The position numbers were made by a program, and so were the translations under genes. Below the pieces are notes generated by a model, which was not told the DNA's origin, made no database searches, and was given only the letters and a program-made list of their open reading frames with translations. Shown here in pieces: positions 38,446 through 47,336 of a stretch of DNA of 64,000 nucleotides. Source of the DNA: Alphaproteobacteria bacterium (lineage in GTDB: Bacteria > Pseudomonadota > Alphaproteobacteria > UBA6615); contig JAJFJA010000028.1 of assembly GCA_021774445.1 (NCBI GenBank), positions 43,001 through 107,000 of the forward strand, read 5' to 3'. How positions within the stretch are numbered: the stretch's first letter is position 1; every line of letters starts with the position of its first letter.

Positions 38446-39732
38446 ATGACAAATGCGCTCTATCCGAAACCGTTCGATGAGGACTACCGCCTGCAGGTGC
38501 TTGAGGACCTGGCTCTTCTCGATACTGATCCAGCCCCCGAGTATGACCGGCTCGTCTGGCTGGCGAAACGGCATTTCGGCACGAAATTCGCCCTAATTTC
38601 GTTAGTCGATAAGGACAGGCAGTGGTTTAAAGCCTGTGCGGGTCTGGATGTCACGGAGACGCCGCGAGAGGTCGCTTTTTGCACTCATGCGATCATGAAG
38701 CGCGAAATCTTCGTCGTCCTTGATGCCACCGGCGATCCTAGGTTCAAAGAGAATCCGGTGGTCGTCGGCCCGCCACATGTTCGGTTCTATGCCGGCAAGC
38801 CATTGGTCATAAATGGCGCCGCGATCGGAACGTTGTGCATTATCGACGATAAACCCAGGCAGGTCTTTGACGAGGAAGACCGAGAGAGCCTGGATGCGTT
38901 CGCGCAGATCGCTATCGCCGAAATCGAGATCAGGGACAATACGCGGCAGGCCGCCGATAGCGTTGTTAAGCAATATCATGGCGCACTGCGCCTGTTTCAG
39001 GCCGGCGAGAACGCGAAAGCACAATTCTTGGCGACGATGAGCCATGAACTCAGGACACCTCTCAACGCCGTCATCGGTTTCGCGGATTGCATTTCAGGCG
39101 AGCTGCTGGGTCCGGTGGAACCGCCAAAGTACAAAGAATTCGCCAAGCGGATTGCCGATGGCGGTCGGCGTCAGCTCAGCCTGATCGACCGGCTTCTGGA
39201 ACTAACCGATGCCGGTAGTGTCGAGGTCTTCGAGGAGGTTATCGACCTTCGCGCTCTGGCGAGTCGATGCATCGACTCGCTGTCGGGGGAAACGCTGGTT
39301 GCCGGTGTCGGCATGGACGTACGCTTGCCGGACGCGGCGGTCCTTCTCAAAGGCGATCCGGTTCACGTCACACAAATCCTGCTCGAACTGATCAGCAACG
39401 CCATCAAGTTCACGCCGCAAGGTGGCCGGATATGCGTTGAGGTCAGCGTCGACAGCGACAATTGCGCGGTCATCGCTGTCGACGACACCGGCATCGGTAT
39501 CGATGAGGCGGCGCTGAACGAGGCTCTTGCCGTCTTTGGCCGGCTCAACACCAAGGGCGATCGCGTCTATCAAGGCGCGGGACTCGGGTTGCCGATCATC
39601 AACAAGCTCGCCGAATTGCATGGTGCGGCGCTGTCGCTGAGCGCGCCCGGTACCGGCGGTACCCGTGCTTCGATCCGATTTCCGCGCTACCGTACCGTCG
39701 AAGAGAACACGCAGATCACGATGGCCGGCTAG
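38446..39732 (+). CDS. GAF-domain sensor histidine kinase
   Basis: A 428-residue cytoplasmic kinase. A GAF domain (about 20-162) with FRFYAGKPLVINGAAIGTLC-like features (here HVRFYAGKPL) is followed by a HisKA domain with the phospho-accepting His200 in FLATMSHELRTPLNAV. The HATPase domain has ELISNAIKFTPQGG (N box), VDDTGIGID (G1) and YQGAGLGLPI (G2). There is no membrane segment and no receiver domain, and no response regulator gene is nearby, so it is an orphan. ATG 38446 gives a normal N-terminus. GAF ligands vary; none can be assigned. Confidence 0.9.
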   Translation: MTNALYPKPFDEDYRLQVLEDLALLDTDPAPEYDRLVWLAKRHFGTKFALISLVDKDRQWFKACAGLDVTETPREVAFCTHAIMKREIFVVLDATGDPRFKENPVVVGPPHVRFYAGKPLVINGAAIGTLCIIDDKPRQVFDEEDRESLDAFAQIAIAEIEIRDNTRQAADSVVKQYHGALRLFQAGENAKAQFLATMSHELRTPLNAVIGFADCISGELLGPVEPPKYKEFAKRIADGGRRQLSLIDRLLELTDAGSVEVFEEVIDLRALASRCIDSLSGETLVAGVGMDVRLPDAAVLLKGDPVHVTQILLELISNAIKFTPQGGRICVEVSVDSDNCAVIAVDDTGIGIDEAALNEALAVFGRLNTKGDRVYQGAGLGLPIINKLAELHGAALSLSAPGTGGTRASIRFPRYRTVEENTQITMAG

Positions 39733-39767
39733 CGGCGACGGTTTGCCGCCGAGCGGCGAGAGGTCGG

Positions 39768-40403
39768 TTACACCGGCCTGAATTGGTCGCTTTCGAGGTC
39801 AAGCGCGTGCAGACGACCGTGGGCAATGTCGAAATGGGCGCCGTGGAGCCGCAGATGGCCGGCGTTCAGCCGTTCTTGAATGAACGGAAAGGTTTGCAGG
39901 TTGCCGATGGAGTGGCGGACGGAGGCGTATTCGAGGGCCAGTTGCCGGGCCTCTGCCGGGGCTTCGCTAAGGGTCGCGGCGGCCGCTGCCCAGGCGGGGT
40001 TGAGCAGCGACATCCAGCGGTCGATGAAGCCGGTCTTCGTGGTCGGTTGGCTGAGGCCATCGAGGAAGGCTTGCACGCCGCCGCAGCGGCCGTGGCCCAT
40101 GACCAGAATGTTTTCTATGGCCAGGCCGGTCACCGCGAACTCCAACGCGGCACTGGTGCCGTGATAGTCGCCATGGGGCTCGAAGGGCGGCACCAGGTTG
40201 GCGACATTGCGGACGATGAATAGCTGACCCGGTTTGGCGCTGAAGATCGCGGCGGGGTCGGCGCGACTGTCGCAGCAGGCGATCACCATGGTTTTCGGGG
40301 CCTGCCCGGTCTCGGCCAGCGCGCGGTATGTCGCCGCCTCCGCCCGGTAACGCGTGGCGAGAAAGCGGCGGTAGCCGTCGACAAGTTCGGTAACGTCGTG
40401 CAT
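39768..40403 (-). CDS. Beta-class carbonic anhydrase
   Basis: A 211-residue zinc enzyme that hydrates CO2 to bicarbonate. Zinc and catalytic residues are in VIACCDSRADP (Cys44, Asp45, Arg47) and VMGHGRCGGV (His104, Cys107). It starts 12 bases after the nhaA stop on the same strand, so carbonic anhydrase and the Na+/H+ antiporter are very probably one operon acting in pH and ion balance. Confidence 0.93.
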   Translation of the reverse strand: MHDVTELVDGYRRFLATRYRAEAATYRALAETGQAPKTMVIACCDSRADPAAIFSAKPGQLFIVRNVANLVPPFEPHGDYHGTSAALEFAVTGLAIENILVMGHGRCGGVQAFLDGLSQPTTKTGFIDRWMSLLNPAWAAAAATLSEAPAEARQLALEYASVRHSIGNLQTFPFIQERLNAGHLRLHGAHFDIAHGRLHALDLESDQFRPV

Positions 40404-40415
40404 GTGATCTCCTCG

Positions 40416-41633
40416 TCAGACGGTTGCCTTGGCCAGCGGCTCCGTGACTTCGCCGGATGACAGGCGGGGCCGTGTCGCCAGGCGCAGCACAACATAACCG
40501 GCAATACCTGACAGCAGCGACCCGGACAACACGCCGAGACGCACGGCGGTCGCCTGGGCGGGATCGCTAAAGGCCAAGGCGCCAATGAACAGGCTCATAG
40601 TGAAGCCGATACCCGCCAGCAAGGCGGCGCCGTGGATCTGCCACCAGGTGACGCCGGTGGGCAGGCGGCACAAGCCGGTGCTGACGGCGAGCCAGACCGC
40701 GCCAAGAATGCCGAGCGGCTTGCCGATGAACAGTCCCAGGGCGATGCCAAGGGGCAGCGGCGCCAGTAAGTCGGCGAGGGTGACACCGGCCAGGGCCACG
40801 CCGGCGTTGGCGAAAGCGAAGGCCGGCATGACAAAAAACGCGACCCAGGGAAGAAGCCCATGCTCGAGGCGGTGGAGCGGCGAAAGGCCGCCAATGGTGG
40901 GGACGCGTATGGGAACGGTGAAGGCGACGACAACACCGGCCAGGGTCGCGTGGACACCGGATTTCAGCACGCACACCCACATGACGATGCCGATCAGCAC
41001 ATACGGGGCGAGGCGGCGCACGCCGGCTAGGTTGCAGCCGATCAGCAGCGCGGTGCAGAGTCCGGCAATGACCAGGGACAGCAGGGACAAATCCTCGGTG
41101 AAGAACAACGCGATGATGAGAATGGCCCCGAGGTCGTCGATGATGGCGAGGGCGAGCAGGAAGACCTTGAGCGCCACCGGCACACGACTGCCCAACAACG
41201 CCAACACACCAAGGGCAAAGGCGATATCGGTCGCCGCCGGGATCGCCCAGCCGCGCAGGGTCGTGGGATCGCCATGGTTTAAGGCGACATAGATCAGGGC
41301 CGGCACGACCATGCCGCCGATGGCGGCGACGGCGGGCAAGGCGGCCTGATGCCAGCTCGACAGCCGGCCGCCGAGCAACTCGCGCTTTATTTCCAGACCG
41401 ACGAGGAAGAAGAACACGGCCATGAGGCCGTCGTTGATCCACAGCAGCAGCGGCTTGTCGATGGCCAGGGCGCCGATCTGCACCGCGACGGGGGTGGTCA
41501 GAATAGCGTCGTAGAGCCAGCTAAGGGGCGAGTTGTCGAGGATCAGGGCGATGGCGGCGCAGGCGAGCAGCAACACGCCGGCGGCTGCGTCATGACGCAG
41601 CAATGCCGAGATACGGTCCCCGATCGTGCCCAT
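40416..41633 (-). CDS. nhaA: Na+/H+ antiporter NhaA
   Basis: A 405-residue membrane antiporter with about twelve helices. It has [42 protein letters not shown] and the paired Asp motif [16 protein letters not shown], which binds Na+/H+. It exports Na+ using the proton gradient, especially at alkaline pH. AGGGAGG precedes the ATG. The upstream region is AT-rich with short palindromes and is shared with a divergent small HTH gene. Confidence 0.94.
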   Translation of the reverse strand: MGTIGDRISALLRHDAAAGVLLLACAAIALILDNSPLSWLYDAILTTPVAVQIGALAIDKPLLLWINDGLMAVFFFLVGLEIKRELLGGRLSSWHQAALPAVAAIGGMVVPALIYVALNHGDPTTLRGWAIPAATDIAFALGVLALLGSRVPVALKVFLLALAIIDDLGAILIIALFFTEDLSLLSLVIAGLCTALLIGCNLAGVRRLAPYVLIGIVMWVCVLKSGVHATLAGVVVAFTVPIRVPTIGGLSPLHRLEHGLLPWVAFFVMPAFAFANAGVALAGVTLADLLAPLPLGIALGLFIGKPLGILGAVWLAVSTGLCRLPTGVTWWQIHGAALLAGIGFTMSLFIGALAFSDPAQATAVRLGVLSGSLLSGIAGYVVLRLATRPRLSSGEVTEPLAKATV

Positions 41634-41683
41634 GCCGTCTCAACCCTCCCTGCCAAGAACGCCCGCCAGGGAGCGCAATATTC

Positions 41684-41731
41684 TTCATATCTATGAATAC
41701 AGATGAAAACTTCAACATACTTCGATATAAT
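41684..41731. promoter_or_regulatory. AT-rich divergent control region with palindromes and a -10 box
   Basis: TTCATA-TC-TATGAA (41684-41697) is a perfect inverted repeat; TGAA-AAC-TTCA follows at about 41704-41714; and a perfect TATAAT lies at 41726-41731, facing the HTH gene, with no good -35 box. The palindromes sit between nhaA and the HTH gene and could bind the HTH protein or another regulator. Confidence 0.4.
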
Positions 41732-41773
41732 GATGTTAACAGACATCCCCGCTTGTGGGGGGAGGTTGCCGCC

Positions 41774-41971
41774 ATGCTGAGTCGTCCGATGCTGACGGTG
41801 CACGAAGTCGCCGACCTGCTGAAGGTGAAGGAGACCACGATACGAGCGTGGATCCACGAACAGAGCCTGCGGGCGGTCAAGTTCGGCCGCGACTGGCGGG
41901 TGGCGCAAAAAGACCTGGAGGCCTTCGTCAACGAGCGGGCCAACCGACCGCCGGAGCGGCCTGAGAGCTGA
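41774..41971 (+). CDS. Small excisionase-like helix-turn-helix DNA-binding protein
   Basis: 65 residues: MLTVHEVADLLKVKETTIRAW is followed by KFGRDWRVAQKDLEAFV (both read from the sequence). This is the MerR/excisionase-type winged HTH seen in the DNA-binding excisionase family (helix_turn_helix_17). ATG 41774 is chosen for its strong site GGAGGT (41761-41766); an ATG at 41693 in the same frame has none. It is divergent from nhaA. No integrase is nearby, so it is more likely a small transcription factor than a phage excisionase. Confidence 0.8.
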   Translation: MLSRPMLTVHEVADLLKVKETTIRAWIHEQSLRAVKFGRDWRVAQKDLEAFVNERANRPPERPES

Positions 41972-41972
41972 C

Positions 41973-42530
41973 TCAGGGTGCCGGGATGGGGCGTGCCGGG
42001 TTGCCGGTGACGGTTGTCTGCTGGGCGACGTCTTTGGTCACGACGGCTCCGGCGCCGACGATGGCGCCGGCGCCGATATGGACGCCGCCCAGGATGATGG
42101 CGGCGCCGCCGATCCAAACGCTTTCCGCAATAACCACCGGTTTGGCGATTTCCAGGCCGGCCTTTCGTTTCGCCGGATCCTTGTGATGCTCGGCGCAATA
42201 AATCTGGACGCCGGGGCCGAGCAGGGTTGCGTTGCCAATGCGGACGGGTGCGGTGTCCAGAATAGTACAGCCGGCATTGAGAAAGACCCCGGCGCCGAGC
42301 GCGATGTTGATGCCGTAGGCGCAGTGGAAAGGCGCCTCGATGACGGCGTCCGGTGCGACCTCCGCGAAGAGTTCGGCCAACGCGGCGCCGATGTTGCCGC
42401 GCACGGCCGGCGGCATGGTGTTGTGTTCATATATGGCGTCTCGGGCCGTGGAGCGAAGCCCCGCCAGCTCGGGATCGATGCAGGTGTACCACTCACCCGC
42501 GGCCATTTTTTCTCGTTCGCTGGCGGTCAT
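41973..42530 (-). CDS. Maltose/galactoside O-acetyltransferase family protein (left-handed beta-helix)
   Basis: A 185-residue hexapeptide-repeat acetyltransferase. The N-terminal SEREKMAAGEWYTCIDPEL segment is the Mac domain. Then come hexapeptide turns and the catalytic His in QIYCAEHHKD, ending VGAGAVVTKDVAQQTTVTGNPA. It transfers acetyl from acetyl-CoA to a sugar. The gene is convergent with, and one base from, the HTH gene stop. A decayed copy of its central part lies near 38.35 kb. Confidence 0.9.
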   Translation of the reverse strand: MTASEREKMAAGEWYTCIDPELAGLRSTARDAIYEHNTMPPAVRGNIGAALAELFAEVAPDAVIEAPFHCAYGINIALGAGVFLNAGCTILDTAPVRIGNATLLGPGVQIYCAEHHKDPAKRKAGLEIAKPVVIAESVWIGGAAIILGGVHIGAGAIVGAGAVVTKDVAQQTTVTGNPARPIPAP

Positions 42531-42689
42531 TGATGCGGCGTTTCCTTGCCATGTGTCTTAGGGAACATAGCAAATAGTGAAGCGGTTCGTAGGCGCTTCT
42601 GGGGTTAGTTCATGTCTTGCGGTTGTCGCAGAGGCGACTATAGTGGCGCCCGGCGCGGCGGGTTCTGCTGCGGTCAAACGGAGGTTTCT

Positions 42690-42719
42690 ATGTTGATTCG
42701 GATCGTACCCAACATCTGA
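42690..42719 (+). CDS. Candidate leader peptide MLIRIVPNI
   Basis: A nine-codon reading frame with a strong ribosome site (GGAGGT at 42680-42685, four bases before ATG). It ends 77 bases before the ATG of the ABC exporter and is followed by two hairpins that share bases. This is the layout of a translation-dependent attenuator. There are no runs of one amino-acid codon, so a ligand or antibiotic that stalls ribosomes would be the likely trigger, if it is real. It is too short to judge by composition. Confidence 0.4.
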   Translation: MLIRIVPNI

Positions 42720-42722
42720 TCT

Positions 42723-42775
42723 CCCAGCCTATTCGCAAGCGTTGATGCTTGGTTCGGCTGGGGAATGTGTTTCCC
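42723..42775 (+). promoter_or_regulatory. Two competing hairpins between leader peptide and ABC exporter
   Basis: CCCAGCC (42723-42729) pairs with GGCTGGG (42756-42762), with an inner stem CAAGC/GCTTG (42736-42740, 42747-42751). GGGAA (42761-42765) pairs with TTCCC (42771-42775). The two structures share bases 42761-42762, so only one can fully form. No T-run follows. Confidence 0.4.
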
Positions 42776-42796
42776 GTTTGCTGCAGGACCAAAGCC

Positions 42797-44659
42797 ATGC
42801 TCGCCTTCTTTGAAACACTCGTCGATCCATTTCCAGCCGCCATACCGGACCGGCCGCCGCGCCATCTGTTTGGGTTCTTGTGGCATTATTGCCGGCCGAT
42901 CATGCCGCAATTGCTGTTTGTGTCCACGACCGCCGCCGCTTTTGCGGTGTTGGAGGTGGCCTTGTTCGGTTTTCTCGGCAATCTGGTCGACTTTTTTGCT
43001 GGCGCGAACCCGGAGACATTTTGGTCGGATCATCTGTGGTGGATGATCGGTGTGGGTCTGGTGATCCTGGTCGCCATGCCGCTGGTCGACTTCTTTCACG
43101 AGGCCGTCTCCAACCAATGCATCAATGGCGGCTTCCCCATGCGAATCCGCTGGCTGGCGCACCGCTATGTGCTGCGGCAATCGATGACGTTCTTCCAGGA
43201 CGACTTCGCGGGTCGGGTCGCCACCAAGGTCATGCAGACGGCCTTGGCGGTAAGAGAAGTCGTGACGCTGACGTCCGAGGTCTTTGTCTATGTGGTGGTT
43301 TATTTCCTCGGGGCGCTGGTGCTTTTCGCGCAGAGCGATTGGCGGATCATGGCGCCGCTGGCGCTGTGGTTCTTGGCCTATGTCGCGACCATGCGGGTGT
43401 TCGTGCCGAAGCTGCGTCGGCTTGCCAAGGCGCAAGCGGACGCGCGCTCGGACCTTACGGGCCGGATCGTGGACTCCTATACCAATATCCAAACGGTCAA
43501 ACTCTTTGCCCATGCGGCGCACGAGGAGAGCTACGCCCGAGAGTCCATGGTGCCGTTCATGGACAATGTTCGGCGGCAGTTCCGGCTGGTCACCTGGCTT
43601 AACTTCACGCTTGAGTCGCTGAACGGCGTGCTGCTGTTTTTCGTCGCGCTGATCGGGATCTGGCTGTGGACGCAGGGTGCGGCGACCGCCGGCGCGGTGG
43701 CGCTGGCGGTGGGACTGGTCCTGCGCTTGAAGGGGATGTCCCACTGGATCATGTGGGAGGTCGCCTCGCTGTTTGAGAACATCGGCATGGTGCAGGACGG
43801 CATGGAGACCATCGCACGCGAGCACGGCCTGGTGGACCGGCCGGCGGCGCAACGGTTGGCGGTTGCCCAGGGCGGTATTGCGTTCGAGCGCGTGCGCTTT
43901 CACTACGGCAAAGATAGTGGCGTCCTGGACGATCTGTCGTTCACCATCGCGCCGGGCGAGAAGGTCGGCCTGGTCGGTCCCTCAGGTGCCGGCAAGTCGA
44001 CGGTCGTGAACCTGCTGCTGCGCTTCTACGATACGGGGTCCGGGCGGATTCTCATCGACGGCCAGGACGTGGCCGGTGTGACTCAAGATAGCCTGCGGGC
44101 GACCATTGGTCTGGTCTCTCAGGATACCTCGCTGCTACATCGGTCGGTGCGCGACAATGTCCGATATGGCCGGCCGGACGCCGATGAGGCGGCCGTCGTG
44201 GCGGCCGTGAGGGCGGCGAAAGCCGACACCTTCATCCCCGATTTGGTTGACAAGAAAGGGCGGGCCGGGTTGGACGCCCATGTTGGAGAGCGGGGCGTCA
44301 AGCTGTCGGGGGGTCAGCGTCAGCGGATCGCCATCGCGCGGGTGATCCTGAAGGACGCACCGATCCTGGTCCTTGACGAGGCGACGTCGGCGCTGGATTC
44401 GGAAGTGGAGGCGGCAATTCAGGACTCGCTGGCCGACCTCATGGCCGACAAGACCGTGATCGCCATTGCCCATCGACTGTCGACAATCGCCGCCATGGAC
44501 CGGCTGATCGTGATGGACCGCGGCCGCATCGTCGAGCAAGGCAACCATGGGGAGTTACTGGCTGCCGATGGCCTCTATGCCAGACTGTGGGCGCGGCAGT
44601 CGGGCGGCTTCCTGGATGTTGGCGCAGGCACAGAGGGGACAGCGGATGCGGCGGCTTAG
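42797..44659 (+). CDS. ABC exporter half-transporter (permease + ATPase)
   Basis: About 620 residues. Six membrane helices are followed by an ATPase with Walker A VGPSGAGKSTVV, Q-loop LVSQDTSLLH, signature KLSGGQRQRIAIARVIL, Walker B ILVLDEATSALDSE and H-loop IAIAHRLST. It resembles the ABCB/MsbA-like multidrug and lipid exporters but is distinct from the msbA copy at 34.3 kb. The substrate is unknown. ATG 42797 is preceded by AGGA; an in-frame TTG at 42749 lies in the hairpin region. It overlaps the convergent phosphatase gene by four bases. Confidence 0.88.
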   Translation: MLAFFETLVDPFPAAIPDRPPRHLFGFLWHYCRPIMPQLLFVSTTAAAFAVLEVALFGFLGNLVDFFAGANPETFWSDHLWWMIGVGLVILVAMPLVDFFHEAVSNQCINGGFPMRIRWLAHRYVLRQSMTFFQDDFAGRVATKVMQTALAVREVVTLTSEVFVYVVVYFLGALVLFAQSDWRIMAPLALWFLAYVATMRVFVPKLRRLAKAQADARSDLTGRIVDSYTNIQTVKLFAHAAHEESYARESMVPFMDNVRRQFRLVTWLNFTLESLNGVLLFFVALIGIWLWTQGAATAGAVALAVGLVLRLKGMSHWIMWEVASLFENIGMVQDGMETIAREHGLVDRPAAQRLAVAQGGIAFERVRFHYGKDSGVLDDLSFTIAPGEKVGLVGPSGAGKSTVVNLLLRFYDTGSGRILIDGQDVAGVTQDSLRATIGLVSQDTSLLHRSVRDNVRYGRPDADEAAVVAAVRAAKADTFIPDLVDKKGRAGLDAHVGERGVKLSGGQRQRIAIARVILKDAPILVLDEATSALDSEVEAAIQDSLADLMADKTVIAIAHRLSTIAAMDRLIVMDRGRIVEQGNHGELLAADGLYARLWARQSGGFLDVGAGTEGTADAAA

Positions 44660-45147
44660 CCGGTGAAAAATGCCGGCATGCGGCGGACGAAGCTTGGCAT
44701 GCCGTCAAAGATGTAATCCATGACGGAACACCCATAGGCGGCCGCCGCTGTTGCATTGTTGCGCCAATCCGGCACCACTTCATAGACATCGCGAAGCGGC
44801 TCGACAGTGTCGTAAGCAACCTCGCTGAAGAGCGGTAGCCGACGGTCGAACTGTTTTACGATTCGGTCTCGATGCTCGGTGCCCATGGCCACGGCCAAGT
44901 CCGCTTGAAGCAGCGCGGCACCGGTGAGTTTCGTTGGACGGTGGGCGGAAATATCAAGGCCCCTGTCAGCTAAATAATGCCTCACGAACGGCACGATTTC
45001 ATGGGGCGCTTCGGCCAAGCCTGCCGAACCGACGATGCGTGGGTCGCCGTCGCCAAGGGCCGCGCGCAGGGCATATTCCGCCGTCATACTGCGGAAGATG
45101 TTGCCGGTGCAGACAAACAGGACGGTAGGCGAAGCGTCAGGACTCAT
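44656..45147 (-). CDS. Low-molecular-weight protein-tyrosine-phosphatase-like protein
   Basis: A 163-residue protein with the P-loop VLFVCTGNIFRS (Cys13, Arg19 in CX5R-S), as in LMW phosphatases and ArsC-type reductases. The usual late DP acid motif is not present as such; VVPDWRNN occupies its place, with the order Pro-Asp, so catalysis may differ. ATG 45147 lies 11 bases inside the upstream cupin gene, so the two are coupled. The frame upstream has no similarity. Confidence 0.8.
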   Translation of the reverse strand: MSPDASPTVLFVCTGNIFRSMTAEYALRAALGDGDPRIVGSAGLAEAPHEIVPFVRHYLADRGLDISAHRPTKLTGAALLQADLAVAMGTEHRDRIVKQFDRRLPLFSEVAYDTVEPLRDVYEVVPDWRNNATAAAAYGCSVMDYIFDGMPSFVRRMPAFFTG

Positions 45148-45691
45148 GGACAGCGGCGAAACGGGCCTGGGCGAGTTGGAACTGCCGCTTGGTCCGATCG
45201 ATGTTCCAGGGCCGCTCCTGCAGGGTCTCGTGGTCCCATTCGCTGCGCTCGACGGGCGGGTCGAAAAAATCGCCGCCATAGACGTGGATGGCGCAGGTCA
45301 TCTTGCCGATGGGGTTGAGCACCGAATGGATGATGTCGCGGCCAAGGGTGCCGATGTCGCCGGTGCCCAGGGACTTGGCGCCGGCCGCCTCGATGCCGTC
45401 AGGAGTGCGGCGCCAGAAGATGTTGTCCTCGCGACCCGTGTAGATGCCGATCACGGCGAACATATGATGGTTGTGGGGCAGCAGGGTCATGCAGGGCGCC
45501 CAGACGAAGTTGATGATGGTCAGGTTCGGGGCGCGGTAGATTGGTGAGATACCCGCCTGCTCGGGCTCGCCGAACTCGGCGATGATCCGCGCCGGCTCGG
45601 TCAGCGCGGCGGCGAGGACTTCGCGCACGGCCGTCTGTCCGTCGGCGACGGCGGCGCGGCAGTCGACGATAAACCGATCCTTGTTGAACAT
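45137..45691 (-). CDS. Cupin-fold metal-dependent protein, cysteine-dioxygenase-like
   Basis: A 184-residue double-stranded beta-helix protein. The metal-site segment APCMTLLPHNHHMFAVIGIY with GREDNIFW and the later DIIHSVLNP supply several His and a Glu, as in thiol dioxygenase-like cupins (COG5553-type predicted metal enzymes). The substrate could be a small thiol, but this is inference. It overlaps the phosphatase gene by 11 bases, so the two probably act in one process. Confidence 0.75.
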   Translation of the reverse strand: MFNKDRFIVDCRAAVADGQTAVREVLAAALTEPARIIAEFGEPEQAGISPIYRAPNLTIINFVWAPCMTLLPHNHHMFAVIGIYTGREDNIFWRRTPDGIEAAGAKSLGTGDIGTLGRDIIHSVLNPIGKMTCAIHVYGGDFFDPPVERSEWDHETLQERPWNIDRTKRQFQLAQARFAAVHES

Positions 45692-45759
45692 GCTGCCCTT
45701 CCCGGTTCGACGATTCCGCCAGGGTCGCGCAATTGGTGGCGGGAGTCTATCTGCCGCGC

Positions 45760-47163
45760 TCAGGCGGCCTTCGGAAAATCGCCGGCGCCGACGTCCCAGA
45801 ACATGCCGGCCATGATCTGTAGGGCTTCACGCGTGATCGATCCGAGGATGTGCTCGTTGGGTGCATGTTGGGAACAGGCGGCATAAGAGTGGGGCACCCA
45901 GATGGTGGGCAATCCCAGGACATCGGCGAAAACGTCATTGGGTAAAGAACCGCCGAGATTGGGCAACATCATCGGCGGTTTGCCGACGGTGCGGGCGACG
46001 GACTCGGCGGCCCAGTGGGCAACGGGGTGTTCGGGGTCGAGGCGGGTCGCCTGCATCACCACCATCCGGGTCTGCTCGACCTCGACCCGGTCGAAGCCGT
46101 GTCGGTCGAGATGGCGCCGAATAGCCGGCAGGAACTCGTTGGGGTCGGTGTCGACGGTGAAGCGGATCTGGCAGGTGGCCTCGGCGCGCGGCGGGATGGC
46201 GTTGACCGGGTTGTCCGGATTGCCGGTGACGAAGGCGAGGACCTCGAAAGCGTTCCAACCGAAAACCCGTTCCGCCGGGGTCAGACCGGGTTCGCCCCAG
46301 TCCGGGTCGATCGCCGGGGCAGTGGGGCCACCATCGATCTCGCATTTGGCGATGGCGGCGCGGACCGAGTCGGCGATGCCCGCGGGTTTCAGCTCCGCTG
46401 GCCGGATCTCGCCCTTGGGGCCGACGAGGCTGGCGATGGCATGGGCGAGGATGACGCCGGGGTTGGCCAGCAAGCCGCCCCAATTGCCGGAATGATGACC
46501 GCCGGCGCGCAGATCGATGCGGAGGGTGAAATTGAGGGCGCCGCGGGTGCCCATGAAGATGGTCGGGCCGTCGGGCTTGAGCCGGGGGCCGTCCGAGGCC
46601 AGCAACATGTCGGCGGCAAGCTCGTCTTTATGTTCGCTGCAAAATTCACGCAGGCCCGGGGAGCCGACTTCCTCGCCGGTCTCGATGAGGATTTTGGAAT
46701 TAAAGCCGAGCCTACCGCGGGTCGCCAGGACGGACGCAATGGCGGCGATGTTGATGCTGTGCTGGCCCTTATTGTCGGCGGTGCCACGGCCGTAGAGGCG
46801 GTCGCCGTCCCGGGTGAGGGTCCAGGGGTCGCGGCCCTCGTCCCATTTGCCCTCAAGGCCACGGATGACGTCGCCATGGCCATAGGTGAAAACCGTGGGC
46901 AGGCCGGGATCCTCGAGGCGCTGGGCGATCATGAAAGGTACCTCGGCCATGACCGGATTGTCGTAGATGGCAACGGTGTAACCGAGGCGCTCGAGACTGG
47001 GGCCCATCTCATCGCGCAGATAAGTTGTCAGGGCGGGCCGGCGCTCCGGTTCCTGGCTACTGGTCGGGATGGCGACCCGGCGGGCGAGATCGGCAAAGAA
47101 CCCGCCATCGTCGAAATGCCGAGTGACATGATCGATGGCGGCGGCGCGGCTGGCGGCTGGCAT
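45760..47163 (-). CDS. M20-family zinc metallopeptidase (dipeptidase/deacylase type)
   Basis: A 467-residue peptidase. Zinc and catalytic residues lie in TYGHGDVI, YGRGTADNKGQH, IETGEEVGSPG and a late VPHSY-AACSQHAPNEH segment. DLRAGGHHSGNWGG belongs to the dimerisation domain of the carnosinase-like branch. It has no signal peptide, so it is cytoplasmic. It is likely to cleave small peptides or N-acyl amino acids. ATG 47163 is chosen; the upstream extension of the frame has no family match. Confidence 0.88.
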   Translation of the reverse strand: MPAASRAAAIDHVTRHFDDGGFFADLARRVAIPTSSQEPERRPALTTYLRDEMGPSLERLGYTVAIYDNPVMAEVPFMIAQRLEDPGLPTVFTYGHGDVIRGLEGKWDEGRDPWTLTRDGDRLYGRGTADNKGQHSINIAAIASVLATRGRLGFNSKILIETGEEVGSPGLREFCSEHKDELAADMLLASDGPRLKPDGPTIFMGTRGALNFTLRIDLRAGGHHSGNWGGLLANPGVILAHAIASLVGPKGEIRPAELKPAGIADSVRAAIAKCEIDGGPTAPAIDPDWGEPGLTPAERVFGWNAFEVLAFVTGNPDNPVNAIPPRAEATCQIRFTVDTDPNEFLPAIRRHLDRHGFDRVEVEQTRMVVMQATRLDPEHPVAHWAAESVARTVGKPPMMLPNLGGSLPNDVFADVLGLPTIWVPHSYAACSQHAPNEHILGSITREALQIMAGMFWDVGAGDFPKAA

Positions 47164-47336
47164 GGCTGGCTGTCTCTGCTTTGTAAGAGGCGTTGCCCAA
47201 CTTGTCGTTAGGGTCGGCTCTCGACCGCACCACTCCTGATGAAGCCAAGTTCGGTGCAGACCATCGGCAGTTTGTGGCATATTGGCAGCTACGCATAGGC
47301 TGCAATTGACCGAAATCAGAATAGGGACCGTGTAAC

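Noticed and set aside
41774..41971. HTH protein as a phage excisionase marking an integrated element
   Set aside because: No integrase, attachment-site repeats or phage genes are nearby; free-standing excisionase-like HTH proteins are common chromosomal regulators.
46015..47211. 398-codon open frame on the plus strand
   Set aside because: It is antisense to the M20 peptidase gene and has no recognisable domain.
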